From NCBI RefSeq assembly GCF_036174265.1, contig NZ_CP108055.1:8680001-8744000 (forward strand): a stretch of 64,000 nucleotides of DNA, read 5' to 3'. Origin of the DNA: Streptomyces sp. NBC_00285 (GTDB lineage Bacteria > Actinomycetota > Actinomycetes > Streptomycetales > Streptomycetaceae). A model generated the notes under the pieces. The model was not told where the DNA came from and made no database searches. It was given only the letters and a program-made list of their open reading frames with translations. A program made the position numbers and the translations under genes. This document shows, piece by piece, positions 44,290 through 53,100 of the stretch (positions are counted from its first letter, which is position 1; every line of letters starts with the position of its first letter).

Positions 44290-45681
44290 TCAGGCCATTT
44301 CCTCGCCGAGCGGTTGCGGGTTGGGGACGATCCTGCGAGTGGTCCTGGGCCTGCCCGGCGCCTTCAGGAACAGCGCCAGCACCGCGGAGCCCAGGCCGAT
44401 GCATCCGGCTATGACGAACGCCCCCTCGTAGTCCCACACGCCGACCACGATCGAGCCGACGCCGGAGCCCACCAGGCCCGAGATGAGCTTCGAGCTGTAG
44501 ACCATGCCGTAGTTGGAGGCGTTGTTGTTCTCACCGAAGTAGTCGGCCGTCATCGCGGCGAACAACGGGAAGATCGCGCCGCCGCCGAAGCCGGAGACCA
44601 TGGAGCAGAAGAGGAAGAACGGCATACTGCCCATCTGGCCCGAGACCAGTACACCGAACTGGGCGGTACCGAGCACCAGACACACGATGATCAACGTGTG
44701 GCGGCGGCCGAACTTGTCGGAGATCCAGCCGATGACGCCGCGGCCCGTGCCGTTGACGATCGCCTTGAGCGACATGGCCGTGGCCACGATCCCGCCCGCG
44801 AAGCCCATGTCCTTGCCGAACGGCACCTGGAAGGCGATCCCGAAGATGTTGATGCCGGCCGTACAGAGCAGACAGAACCACATCATCCACAGGACGGGCG
44901 TGCGCGCGGCCTCCCTCGGGGTGTACTGCTTGACGGCCGGCGGGTTCTTCTCCAGCGCCCGCCGGATCTTCGGGTCGTCGGTCATCTTGAGCGGGTCGAC
45001 GTGCGGCGGCCACCAGTTCTTCGGCGGGTCCTTGAAGAACCAGCCCGCGAACGCCACCACGGCGCAGCAGATGAGACCCACCGTCACCAGGACGCCCCGG
45101 TAGTTGGTCAGGTCCATGTACGAGGTGAACAGGAAGACGAAGGGCACCGAGCCATAGGCGAAACCGCCGTTGACCATGCCGGTCTTGCCGCCCTTGCGCT
45201 CCGGATACCACTTGCCGACCATGTTCACGCAGGTCGCGTAGACGAAGCCGGCGCCGATGCCGCTGCACACACCGAATCCGAGATAGGCGACGATCACGTT
45301 CGGCGCGAACGCGAGCGAGAGGTAGCCCAGGATCGTGCCCAGCGCGCCGACCATCATCGCGTAGCGGGCCGGGAGCTTTCCGCTCTCCCTCAACTGCCCG
45401 GCGGGGAAGGCCACGGCCGCCTGGAAGAACACCCAGACGCCCATCAGCCAGAAGATGTGCCCACTGCTCCACAGATGCGCATCGTGCAGTGTGTCCTCGG
45501 CCGACGTGAACGCGTACTCCGAGGAACTGATGCCCAGCATGCCCATCCACGGGAAGAGCACCATGGTCCATCGTGGCCGTCCCATGATGTGCCGGTCGGT
45601 CTCGCCGATCCGGTACACACGGCCGTTGCGGTCCGTCACCTCCCTGAAGGTGGCGGACGACGAGTAGTCGATGGTTGTCAT
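44290..45681 (-). CDS. OFA-family MFS transporter, first of a tandem pair
   Basis: 463 residues from ATG 45681 (MTTIDYSSSATFREVTD); AAGGAG lies about 12 nt upstream, and a TTG at 45690 is an alternative. Twelve hydrophobic segments, the loop GFVYATCVNMVGKWYPERKG and the FFKDPPKNWWPPHVDPLKM loop place it in the oxalate:formate antiporter group. It follows formyl-CoA transferase copy 1 on the same strand by 173 bp, so frc and both carriers may form one transcript from the divergent promoter near 47.1 kb. Confidence 0.88.
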   Translation of the reverse strand: MTTIDYSSSATFREVTDRNGRVYRIGETDRHIMGRPRWTMVLFPWMGMLGISSSEYAFTSAEDTLHDAHLWSSGHIFWLMGVWVFFQAAVAFPAGQLRESGKLPARYAMMVGALGTILGYLSLAFAPNVIVAYLGFGVCSGIGAGFVYATCVNMVGKWYPERKGGKTGMVNGGFAYGSVPFVFLFTSYMDLTNYRGVLVTVGLICCAVVAFAGWFFKDPPKNWWPPHVDPLKMTDDPKIRRALEKNPPAVKQYTPREAARTPVLWMMWFCLLCTAGINIFGIAFQVPFGKDMGFAGGIVATAMSLKAIVNGTGRGVIGWISDKFGRRHTLIIVCLVLGTAQFGVLVSGQMGSMPFFLFCSMVSGFGGGAIFPLFAAMTADYFGENNNASNYGMVYSSKLISGLVGSGVGSIVVGVWDYEGAFVIAGCIGLGSAVLALFLKAPGRPRTTRRIVPNPQPLGEEMA

Positions 45682-45854
45682 AGTCTTCAAGCACTCCTTG
45701 CGTCGAAAGATCTGGCCAGCGCCCCCTGTCCAAATTCCTTTCGTGCGCGCACGGATCCCGGGGTGCGCCGACGCGCACCGCCGCCGGACCCCGTGCTCAT
45801 TCACCTCATGGACCACCGCCCAACGGCCCGGGAACGCGGCTCCGGTTCACCACG

Positions 45855-47087
45855 TCAGATCACCCCGCCTTTCTTGAGAAGCCGCAACTCCTCGTCGCCG
45901 ATCCCGAGTTCGTCGATGTAGATGTCTTCGTTGTGTTGGCCGAGGAGGGGTGGGGTGGTGATGTGGGTGGGTGAGTCGGAGAGTTTGAGGGGGTTGCCGA
46001 CGGTGGTGAAGGTGCCCCGTTGGGGATGGGTGACCTTGACGATCATGTCGTTCGCGGCGAGGGAAGGGTCTTCGATGATCTCTTTCGGGGACAGGATCGG
46101 CCCGCACGGAATGCTGTGTGTGGTCAGCTGTTCCAGGACCTGCCATTTGGGCAGGGCTGCCGTCCATTCCTCGATCAGCTGGAACATCTTCGCCAGTTTC
46201 GGCAGTCGTGCCTCGGGGGTGGACCACTCGGGGTCCTGGGCCAGTTCGGGCCGCCCGATCAGCTGGGCCAGGGGCCTCCAGCCGGCGGGCTGGACGATGA
46301 CATACACGTAGTCGTTGGGTCCGCCCGGTGCGCACCGCAGTGCCCAGCCGGGCTGGCCGCCGCCGGAGGCGTTGCCGGAACGGGGCACCTCGTCGGTGAA
46401 GTCCTCGTTCGGGTACTCCGCCAGCGGGCCGTGGTCGAGGCGCTGCTGGTCACGCAGCTTGACCCGGCACAGGTTGAGCACCGCGTGCTGCATCGCCACG
46501 CTCACCCGCTGGCCCCGCCCGCTCCTCTCGCGCTGCAGCAGCGCGGCCAGGATCCCGGCCACCACATGCACACCGGTCCCGGAGTCGCCGATCTGCGCAC
46601 CGGTCGCCATCGGCGGCCCGTCCTCGAAGCCGGTGGTGGCCATCGAGCCGCCCATCGCCTGCGCGATGACCTCATAGGCTTTGAAGCCTGTGTACGGGCC
46701 GTCCCCGAACCCCTTGATCGAGGCATACACGATCCGCGGGTTGATCTCCCTGATCCGTTCCCACGTGAACCCCATCCGCTCCACCGCACCCGGCGCGAAG
46801 TTCTCCACCAGTACATCCGCACCCCGGATCAACGCGGTCAGGATCTCCCGCCCCCGATCCGTCTTGGTGTTCAGCGTGATGCTGCGCTTGTTGCAGTTGA
46901 GCATCGTGAAATACAGCGAGTCCGTATCCGGGACATCCCGCAGCTGCCGGCGCGTGATGTCCCCGCCCGGCGCCTCCACCTTCACCACATCCGCCCCCAG
47001 CCACGCCAGCAACTGCGTCGCCGACGGACCCGACTGCACATGCGTCATATCCAGCACCCGCACACCCTCAAGAGCCAATCCCGACAC
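45855..47087 (-). CDS. frc: Formyl-CoA:oxalate CoA-transferase, copy 1
   Basis: 410 residues from GTG 47087 with GAGGTGGG upstream. Class III CoA-transferase: LEGVRVLDMTHVQSGPSATQ, the catalytic Asp presumed in NEDFTDEVP/LNCNKRSITL surroundings, and FAPGAVERMGFTWE match Frc. It moves CoA from formyl-CoA (or another donor) to oxalate, giving oxalyl-CoA in the cytosol. Codons 4-395 are almost identical at DNA level to copy 2 (50096) in inverted orientation; only the first few and last about 16 codons differ (ending LRLLKKGGVI). It probably leads the frc-OFA-OFA transcript, with operator C upstream. Confidence 0.9.
   Translation of the reverse strand: MSGLALEGVRVLDMTHVQSGPSATQLLAWLGADVVKVEAPGGDITRRQLRDVPDTDSLYFTMLNCNKRSITLNTKTDRGREILTALIRGADVLVENFAPGAVERMGFTWERIREINPRIVYASIKGFGDGPYTGFKAYEVIAQAMGGSMATTGFEDGPPMATGAQIGDSGTGVHVVAGILAALLQRERSGRGQRVSVAMQHAVLNLCRVKLRDQQRLDHGPLAEYPNEDFTDEVPRSGNASGGGQPGWALRCAPGGPNDYVYVIVQPAGWRPLAQLIGRPELAQDPEWSTPEARLPKLAKMFQLIEEWTAALPKWQVLEQLTTHSIPCGPILSPKEIIEDPSLAANDMIVKVTHPQRGTFTTVGNPLKLSDSPTHITTPPLLGQHNEDIYIDELGIGDEELRLLKKGGVI
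45903..47078 (-). repeat. Long inverted repeat, left arm (1,176 bp, frc copy 1)
   Basis: Reverse-complementary to 50102-51277 over the full 1,176 bp with only a handful of substitutions noticed on reading. It begins at TTGGCTCTTGAGG and ends at GAACTCGGG in the gene direction, so the edges lie inside the two coding regions. Arms this long and similar can recombine and invert the 3,023-bp spacer. Confidence 0.85.
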
Positions 47088-47154
47088 AACCCACCTCACT
47101 GGTCCGTTGCCTTGAGCGTCCTGGCTGAGTCGGTCCTGACCCCTGTTCGGCACA

Positions 47155-47184
47155 TTGCATACAGTCGACGAATACTGTATGAAG
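47155..47184. promoter_or_regulatory. GntR-type operator C, two overlapping sites
   Basis: TTGCATACAG (47155-47164) matches the shared decamer; CTGTATGAAG (47175-47184) matches its reverse complement with one mismatch. Together they form arms CATACAGT and ACTGTATG around 8 bp. The site lies between frc copy 1 and the sucC-sucD chimera and could control both directions. Confidence 0.65.
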
Positions 47185-47269
47185 ATTGTTATCCCGCATC
47201 CGATGGGTGATGTCCAGGGGGCGTGCAGCACTTTTCAGTCGTGCATCACTTTCAGACGGGAGCCTCACC

Positions 47270-48361
47270 ATGGACCTGTACGAGCATCAGGCCCAGGCCC
47301 TCTTCGAGGAACACGGAATCCCGGTGCCCAGGGCGGAGGTCACCGACTCGCCCCGGGAGGCCCGCGCGATCGCCCGCAGGCTCGGTGGCAGTGTCGTCGT
47401 CAAGGAGCAGGTCAAGACCGGTGGCCGGGGCAAGGCGGGCGGTGTTCGGCTCGGCGCCGACCCGGCTGGGGCCGAGCGGGCGGCACGCCGGATCCTCGGC
47501 ATGGACATCAAGGGACACACGGTCGGCAAGGTCATGCTGGCCCAACCGGTCGACATCGAGAGCGAGTTCTACATCGCCTACGTCCTCGACCGGGCCGCAG
47601 GCCGCTTCCTCGCCATCGCATCGGCGCAGGGCGGCATGGACATAGAGGAGGTCGCCGCGCTCCGCCCGGAGGCGGTCGCCCGTATCCACGTCGACCCCGC
47701 CGAGGGAGTCACCTCGGCGAAGGCGGGCGAGATCGCCGAGGCGGCCGGACTGCCACCGGGGACCGTCGACGTCCTCGTACGACTGTGGGAGGTGCTGGTC
47801 CACAAGGACGCGGTCCTAGTCGAGGTCAACCCCCTGGTCCGCACCCGGCAGGGGCACATCCTCGCCCTGGACGGCAAGGTCACCCTCGACGACAACGCCC
47901 GCTTCCGGCAATCCCGTCGAGGTACCGAGAGCATCGCGTACGACGATCCGCCGGAGGCGGCCGCAGCCGCGAAGGGCCTCAACTACGTCAAGCTCGACGG
48001 CGAGGTCGGCGTCATCGGCAACGGCGCCGGCCTGGTCATGTCCACCCTCGACGTGGTCGCCGGCTGCGGAGCCCGTCCCGCCAACTTCCTCGACATCGGC
48101 GGCGACGCCGAGGAACGGGCGGCCGCCTACATCCGAGAGCACGTCACCAAGCCCGTCGTCGGCTACATCGCCGGATTCACCGCACCCGAGGGCCGGACCA
48201 TGGGCCACGCGGGCGCCATCGTGTCCGGTTCGGCGGGCACGGCGCAGGCGAAGAAGGCGGCGCTCGAGGCGGTCGGCGTCAAGGTCGGGAACACCCCCAC
48301 CGAGACGGCCCGCCTCGTGCTCGCCCTGCTGGACACGCTCCGCGAGGCCCCTCAGGCCTGA
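47270..48361 (+). CDS. SucC-SucD chimeric succinyl-CoA ligase-like protein
   Basis: 363 residues; ATG 47270 with GGGAG 8 nt upstream. Residues 1-275 are SucC (beta): [20 protein letters not shown], the ATP-grasp with VEVNPLV, then [16 protein letters not shown] and PANFLDIGG. From about 279 the sequence becomes SucD (alpha): [25 protein letters not shown] and [11 protein letters not shown] with the phosphohistidine (His313), to its C-terminus. The join lies at the shared IGG (about 48095-48103). The SucD CoA-binding Rossmann domain and SucC C-terminal half-domain are missing. It may be a damaged operon remnant or a novel ligase serving CoA supply for Frc. Confidence 0.85.
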   Translation: MDLYEHQAQALFEEHGIPVPRAEVTDSPREARAIARRLGGSVVVKEQVKTGGRGKAGGVRLGADPAGAERAARRILGMDIKGHTVGKVMLAQPVDIESEFYIAYVLDRAAGRFLAIASAQGGMDIEEVAALRPEAVARIHVDPAEGVTSAKAGEIAEAAGLPPGTVDVLVRLWEVLVHKDAVLVEVNPLVRTRQGHILALDGKVTLDDNARFRQSRRGTESIAYDDPPEAAAAAKGLNYVKLDGEVGVIGNGAGLVMSTLDVVAGCGARPANFLDIGGDAEERAAAYIREHVTKPVVGYIAGFTAPEGRTMGHAGAIVSGSAGTAQAKKAALEAVGVKVGNTPTETARLVLALLDTLREAPQA

Positions 48362-48456
48362 CCCGGAACCACACGGCGGCGGACGGAGATGCGTCCGGCC
48401 CCGCCGCGCGCCCCCGTACCCCGCCCCCGACTGTGCACCGAGAGCGGAGACATCGC

Positions 48457-50013
48457 ATGACCATCACCCTCAACTCCACCCGTCTCGTGGTGAAGTCCGG
48501 TTCCTCCTGGAACGACGCCTGGCAGCGCTGCCTCACCGTCGCCCCCGAGGCCTTCCGGGACGACCGCGTCCTCAACCTCTGGGCCGCCGCCTGGCAGGCC
48601 GACGGCCGGGCGCTGCCCGCCACCAGCCCCGTCGACGGCAGCCCGATCGCCGGCCCGCCGCGCCTGGACCAGGAAGCCGCCCACCAGGCCGTCCGCGCCT
48701 CCCTGGACCAGCACCGCGCCTGGCGGCACATACGGCTCGAAGAGCGCCGGGCCCGCGTCGCGGCCACCCTCGACGCCCTCACCCAGCACCGCGAACTCCT
48801 CGCGCTCCTGCTCGTCTGGGAGATCGGCAAGCCCTGGCGGCTCGCGCAGGCGGACGTGGACCGGGCCATCGACGGCGTGCGCTGGTACGTCGACGGCATC
48901 GAGCCGATGGTCGAGGGCCGCGCCCCGCTCGACGGGCCGGTGTCCAACATCGCCAGCTGGAACTACCCGATGAGCGTGCTCGTTCACGCCATGCTGGTGC
49001 AGGCACTGGCGGGCAACGCGGTCATTGCCAAGACCCCGACCGACGGCGGCGTAGCCTGTCTGACCCTGGCCTGCGCGCTCGCCGCCCGCGAGGGAATCCC
49101 CGTCACCCTGGTCAGCGGCAGCGGGCGAGAGCTGTCCGAGGCGCTGGTGCGGGCGCCCGAGATCGGCTGTGTCTCATTCGTCGGCGGTCGCGACACAGGC
49201 GCCGCCGTCGCTACGGCCGTCGCCGACCTCGGCAAGCGCCATGTGCTCGAACAGGAGGGACTCAACACCTGGGGCATCTGGAACCACACCGACTGGGACG
49301 CGCTCACCGCCGTCATCCCCAAGCTCTTCGACTACGGCAAGCAGCGCTGCACCGCCTACCCGCGGTTCGTCGTCCAGCGCGAGTTGTTCGACGAGTTCCT
49401 GGCGGCCTACCTCCCCGCGGTGCGCACCCTGCGCCTCGGCCACCCACTGGCCGTCGAGCACCCCGACGACGCCTACCCCGCACTGGACTTCGGGCCGGTG
49501 ATCAACGCGGCAAAGGCGAAGGAACTGCGCGACCAGGTCGCCGAGGCGATCAGTCGCGGAGCCGTTCCCGTGCACCGGGGCAGCGAGGCGGACGCCCGCT
49601 TCCTGCCCGGCCAGGACACCTCGGCGTACGTCCAACCGGTCACCCTTCTCAACCCACCCCCGTCCTCACCCCTGCACCACGCGGAGCCCTTCGGCCCGGT
49701 CGACACCATCGTCCTGGTCGACACGGAGGCGGAACTGCTGGCCGCGATGAACGCCTCCAACGGCGCTCTGGTGGCCACCCTGTCCACCGACGACCGGGCC
49801 ACCTTCGACCGGCTCGCCCCGCAGATCCGCGCGTTCAAGGTCGGCCACGGCAAGCCGCGCTCCCGAGGTGACCGGGACGAACTGTTCGGCGGGTTCGGCG
49901 CCTCATGGAGCGGCGCCTTCGTCGGCGGCGAGTTGCTGGTGCGCGCGGTCACCCGGGGCCCGGCCGGCGAGCGGCTTCCCGGCAACTTCTCCGAGTACCA
50001 GCTGATGCCGTGA
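48457..50013 (+). CDS. Aldehyde dehydrogenase-family protein
   Basis: 518 residues from ATG 48457 with CGGAGA upstream. The ALDH fold shows NIASWNYPM (oxyanion Asn), TLVSGSGRELSEAL and SFVGGRDTGAAVA in the NAD domain, Glu in VLEQEGLNTWGIW and catalytic Cys in GKQRCTAYPRFVV. The Glu motif is EQEGLN rather than ELGG, so it belongs to a divergent branch. Between the SucCD chimera and frc copy 2 it may act on glyoxylate or another C2 aldehyde, possibly CoA-dependent; this is inference. Start and end are clear and length is normal. Confidence 0.82.
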   Translation: MTITLNSTRLVVKSGSSWNDAWQRCLTVAPEAFRDDRVLNLWAAAWQADGRALPATSPVDGSPIAGPPRLDQEAAHQAVRASLDQHRAWRHIRLEERRARVAATLDALTQHRELLALLLVWEIGKPWRLAQADVDRAIDGVRWYVDGIEPMVEGRAPLDGPVSNIASWNYPMSVLVHAMLVQALAGNAVIAKTPTDGGVACLTLACALAAREGIPVTLVSGSGRELSEALVRAPEIGCVSFVGGRDTGAAVATAVADLGKRHVLEQEGLNTWGIWNHTDWDALTAVIPKLFDYGKQRCTAYPRFVVQRELFDEFLAAYLPAVRTLRLGHPLAVEHPDDAYPALDFGPVINAAKAKELRDQVAEAISRGAVPVHRGSEADARFLPGQDTSAYVQPVTLLNPPPSSPLHHAEPFGPVDTIVLVDTEAELLAAMNASNGALVATLSTDDRATFDRLAPQIRAFKVGHGKPRSRGDRDELFGGFGASWSGAFVGGELLVRAVTRGPAGERLPGNFSEYQLMP

Positions 50014-50095
50014 GGCGGGTCCGGGCGACGCTCCGTGACGGGGCGCCGCCCGGCCACCGGCGAACACACGACGACGCAGCGATGGGGTGGCGAGC

Positions 50096-51325
50096 ATGAC
50101 GTTGGCTCTTGAGGGTGTGCGGGTGCTGGATATGACGCATGTGCAGTCGGGTCCGTCGGCGACGCAGTTGCTGGCGTGGCTGGGGGCGGATGTGGTGAAG
50201 GTGGAGGCGCCGGGCGGGGACATCACGCGCCGGCAGCTGCGGGATGTCGCGGATACGGACTCGTTGTATTTCACGATGCTCAACTGCAACAAGCGCAGTA
50301 TCACGCTGAACACCAAGACGGATCGGGGGCGGGAGATCCTGACCGCGTTGATCCGGGGTGCGGATGTACTGGTGGAGAACTTCGCGCCGGGTGCGGTGGA
50401 GCGGATGGGGTTCACGTGGGAACGGATCAGGGAGATCAACCCGCGGATCGTGTATGCCTCGATCAAGGGGTTCGGGGACGGCCCGTACACAGGCTTCAAA
50501 GCCTATGAGGTCATCGCGCAGGCGATGGGCGGCTCGATGGCCACCACCGGCTTCGAGGACGGGCCGCCGATGGCGACCGGTGCGCAGATCGGCGACTCCG
50601 GGACCGGTGTGCATGTGGTGGCCGGGATCCTGGCCGCGCTGCTGCAGCGCGAGAGGAGCGGGCGGGGCCAGCGGGTGAGCGTGGCGATGCAGCACGCGGT
50701 GCTCAACCTGTGCCGGGTCAAGCTGCGTGACCAGCAGCGCCTCGACCACGGCCCGCTGGCGGAGTACCCGAACGAGGACTTCACCGACGAGGTGCCCCGT
50801 TCCGGCAACGCCTCCGGCGGCGGCCAGCCCGGCTGGGCACTGCGGTGCGCACCGGGCGGACCCAACGACTACGTGTATGTCATCGTCCAGCCCGCCGGCT
50901 GGAGGCCCCTGGCCCAGCTGATCGGGCGGCCCGAACTGGCCCAGGACCCCGAGTGGTCCACCCCCGAGGCACGACTGCCGAAACTGGCGAAGATGTTCCA
51001 GCTGATCGAGGAATGGACGGCAGCCCTGCCCAAATGGCAGGTCCTGGAACAGCTGACCACACACAGCATTCCGTGCGGGCCGATCCTGTCCCCGAAAGAG
51101 ATCATCGAAGACCCTTCCCTCACCGCGAACGACATGATCGTCAAGGTCGACCATCCCCAACGGGGCACCTTCACCACCGTCGGCAACCCCCTCAAACTCT
51201 CCGACTCACCCACCCACATCACCACCCCACCCCTCCTCGGCCAACACAACGAAGACATCTACATCGACGAACTCGGGCTCTCACGGGCCGAGTTGCCGCA
51301 GCTCAAGGAGCAGGGCGTCATCTGA
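50096..51325 (+). CDS. frc: Formyl-CoA:oxalate CoA-transferase, copy 2
   Basis: 409 residues from ATG 50096 with GGGGTGG upstream. In the repeated region it differs from copy 1 by about three residues (for example RDVADTDS against RDVPDTDS, and VKVDHP against VKVTHP), plus a different C-terminal tail (SRAELPQLKEQGVI). Same expected reaction: CoA transfer to oxalate. It follows the aldehyde dehydrogenase and precedes carbonic anhydrase in the rightward operon, so each divergent transcript from operator C has its own frc. Confidence 0.9.
   Translation: MTLALEGVRVLDMTHVQSGPSATQLLAWLGADVVKVEAPGGDITRRQLRDVADTDSLYFTMLNCNKRSITLNTKTDRGREILTALIRGADVLVENFAPGAVERMGFTWERIREINPRIVYASIKGFGDGPYTGFKAYEVIAQAMGGSMATTGFEDGPPMATGAQIGDSGTGVHVVAGILAALLQRERSGRGQRVSVAMQHAVLNLCRVKLRDQQRLDHGPLAEYPNEDFTDEVPRSGNASGGGQPGWALRCAPGGPNDYVYVIVQPAGWRPLAQLIGRPELAQDPEWSTPEARLPKLAKMFQLIEEWTAALPKWQVLEQLTTHSIPCGPILSPKEIIEDPSLTANDMIVKVDHPQRGTFTTVGNPLKLSDSPTHITTPPLLGQHNEDIYIDELGLSRAELPQLKEQGVI
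50102..51277 (+). repeat. Long inverted repeat, right arm (1,176 bp, frc copy 2)
   Basis: Partner of 45903-47078. Both arms have the same length with no indel seen, and identity stops abruptly at both ends within the coding sequence, as expected for recent duplication or ongoing gene conversion rather than ancient paralogy. Confidence 0.85.
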
Positions 51326-51354
51326 CCGACCCGACCGGAGTGAGGTAGCCCCAC

Positions 51355-51876
51355 ATGTCGACTTCAGGACCCCGAACCGAGGCGGTCACCGACCGGCTCG
51401 TGGAAGCCAACCGCGCCTACGCCGCCGGATTCACCGACCCCGGCATGGGCGCCCGCCCCGTCCTGGGCGTGGCCGTCGTGGCGTGCATGGACGCCCGCCT
51501 CGACCTGCACGCCGCACTCGGACTGGAGCTCGGCGACTGCCACACCATCCGCAACGCGGGCGGAGTCGTCACCGACGACACGATCCGCTCTCTGACGATC
51601 AGTCAGCGGGCGCTCGGCACCCACAGTGTGGCGCTCATCCATCACACCGGCTGCGGTCTCCAGACCCTGACGGAGGAATTCCGGCACGAGCTTGAGCTGG
51701 AGGTCGGCCAGCGTCCCGCATGGGCGGTGGAGGCCTTCCGGGACGTCGACCAGGACGTACGACAGTCCATGCAGCGGGTGCGCACCTCGCCCTTCCTCCC
51801 GCACACCGACGATGTGCGGGGGTTCGTCTTCGACGTGACGGCAGGACTGCTGCGGGAGATCACACCGAACTCCTGA
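51355..51876 (+). CDS. Beta-carbonic anhydrase
   Basis: 173 residues, ATG 30 bp after frc copy 2. Zinc ligands and the Asp-Arg dyad are clear: Cys-x-Asp-x-Arg in VVACMDARLD and His-x2-Cys in HHTGCGLQ, with CHTIRNAGGVVTDD between them. It interconverts CO2 and bicarbonate in the cytosol. Its place at the end of the oxalate operon fits disposal or reuse of CO2 formed by oxalyl-CoA decarboxylation and formate oxidation. Confidence 0.9.
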   Translation: MSTSGPRTEAVTDRLVEANRAYAAGFTDPGMGARPVLGVAVVACMDARLDLHAALGLELGDCHTIRNAGGVVTDDTIRSLTISQRALGTHSVALIHHTGCGLQTLTEEFRHELELEVGQRPAWAVEAFRDVDQDVRQSMQRVRTSPFLPHTDDVRGFVFDVTAGLLREITPNS

Positions 51877-52007
51877 GCCACCCTTGCCCGTTGACGGTGG
51901 CGGTCGGCGAGTAATTGTCAAGACCTGTGGATGGGGTGGGGATGCCGCCTCGGGCTGCGCCGCGCCCGCCCCGAAGCGAAGCTTCTTTACTCCGCTCACT
52001 GAACCGC

Positions 52008-52421
52008 TCAGGAGAAGTCCGCGGCGGTGATGCCGTCGGGGTGTCCAGGCGGCCACTCCACCAACTCGATCCGGTAGCCATCCGGGTCGGTGAGCCACGA
52101 CGTCTTCGGGCCGCGAGGGCCGCCCGGGTACTGGACAGGCCCTGGCTCCAGGCCGGCGTCGGTCAGCCGCCCCAGGGTGGCGGCCAGTGTGTCCACCTGG
52201 ATCGCGAGGTGGTCGAAACCGCTGCCCACGTCGACGCGTCCGCCAACGGGGCGGTGGACCAGTTCGAGCGAGGCCGCCGGTTCGTCGGGGAACTTGAGGA
52301 TCACGAGGCGACTCCCGTCGCCGATCTCGACGCTGCCCAGTTCGACGTAGCCCAAGGCGGTGTAGAAGCGGAGTGAGCGGTCCAGGTCGGTGACGCGATA
52401 GGAGGCGAAGAGCGTCTTCAT
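52008..52421 (-). CDS. VOC/glyoxalase-family protein
   Basis: 137 residues with two beta-alpha-beta-beta-beta modules. KTLFASYRVTDLDRSLRFYT opens the fold, and FDHLAIQVD and DPDGYRIELVEWP mark the second half with typical metal-site His/Glu positions. It resembles lactoylglutathione lyase-type proteins, but the substrate is unknown. The start overlaps the stop of the dihydrofolate reductase-like gene by 4 nt, so the two are co-translated. Confidence 0.85.
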   Translation of the reverse strand: MKTLFASYRVTDLDRSLRFYTALGYVELGSVEIGDGSRLVILKFPDEPAASLELVHRPVGGRVDVGSGFDHLAIQVDTLAATLGRLTDAGLEPGPVQYPGGPRGPKTSWLTDPDGYRIELVEWPPGHPDGITAADFS

Positions 52422-53002
52422 GCGGCTTTCCCTGGTCGGCGCACCTGGTAGCGGAGGTGTGTGACGTCTCGGTCCTCCAGCCGTCGGACGAGGTCGAGTT
52501 CGATGTGATCACCACCGAGGTGGTCGAACAGTCGTCGACCACCCCCGAGGAGGACCTGCACCAGGTGGATCTCCATCTCGTCGATCTGTCCGGCTCGGAG
52601 GAGTGCTTGGGCCGCGCCCGCCCCATGGACCATGACCGGCCGGTCCCCGGCGGCGGCGCGAGCCTGACGGGCGCATTCCTCGACGCCGGTGACGAAACGC
52701 GCGTGGCCGGGCGGCACGTCCCCGTCATCCACCTGATGGGTGAGGACGAAGATCGGCACGCCGTCGTGATGGTCGCCCTGCCAGCGCCCGGCGAGTTCGA
52801 AGGTCCGTCGGCCGGAGATCACCGCGCCGGTCGCCAGCGCCTCGCGGTAGACCTGGCCGCTCGGACCGTCGGATTCCCGGTCGTCGAGCCAGTTGAAGAG
52901 CCGTCCGCCGTCGCGTCCGAGCTCCTGACCTGGCCGATCGTCCGGGCCGGCGATGTAGCCGTCGAGCGACATCGACATGTACAGCCGAATCGGATTGCTC
53001 AT
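52418..53002 (-). CDS. Dihydrofolate reductase-family (RibD C-terminal-like) protein
   Basis: 194 residues. LYMSMSLDGYIAGPDD and the central VISGRRTFELAG with VMVHGAGAAQALL form the NADPH-binding DHFR/RibD_C fold common in Streptomyces as a general reductase. GAGAGAGGGAAG precedes the ATG. Translationally coupled to a VOC protein. No direct tie to oxalate metabolism is evident. Confidence 0.87.
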   Translation of the reverse strand: MSNPIRLYMSMSLDGYIAGPDDRPGQELGRDGGRLFNWLDDRESDGPSGQVYREALATGAVISGRRTFELAGRWQGDHHDGVPIFVLTHQVDDGDVPPGHARFVTGVEECARQARAAAGDRPVMVHGAGAAQALLRAGQIDEMEIHLVQVLLGGGRRLFDHLGGDHIELDLVRRLEDRDVTHLRYQVRRPGKAA

Positions 53003-53100
53003 TCTGGCTTCCCTCTCTCCTCCATGGCATGGGCATCCTCCGCTTCTCGCCCCATCGGGGCCGAAGTGTCACGGTGGAAGACTTCAGGCAGCAGGCAAAC

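Noticed and set aside
47155..48456. Upstream extension of the aldehyde dehydrogenase frame
   Set aside because: It overlaps the SucC-SucD chimera in another phase and is Arg/Pro-rich; family similarity starts only at ATG 48457.
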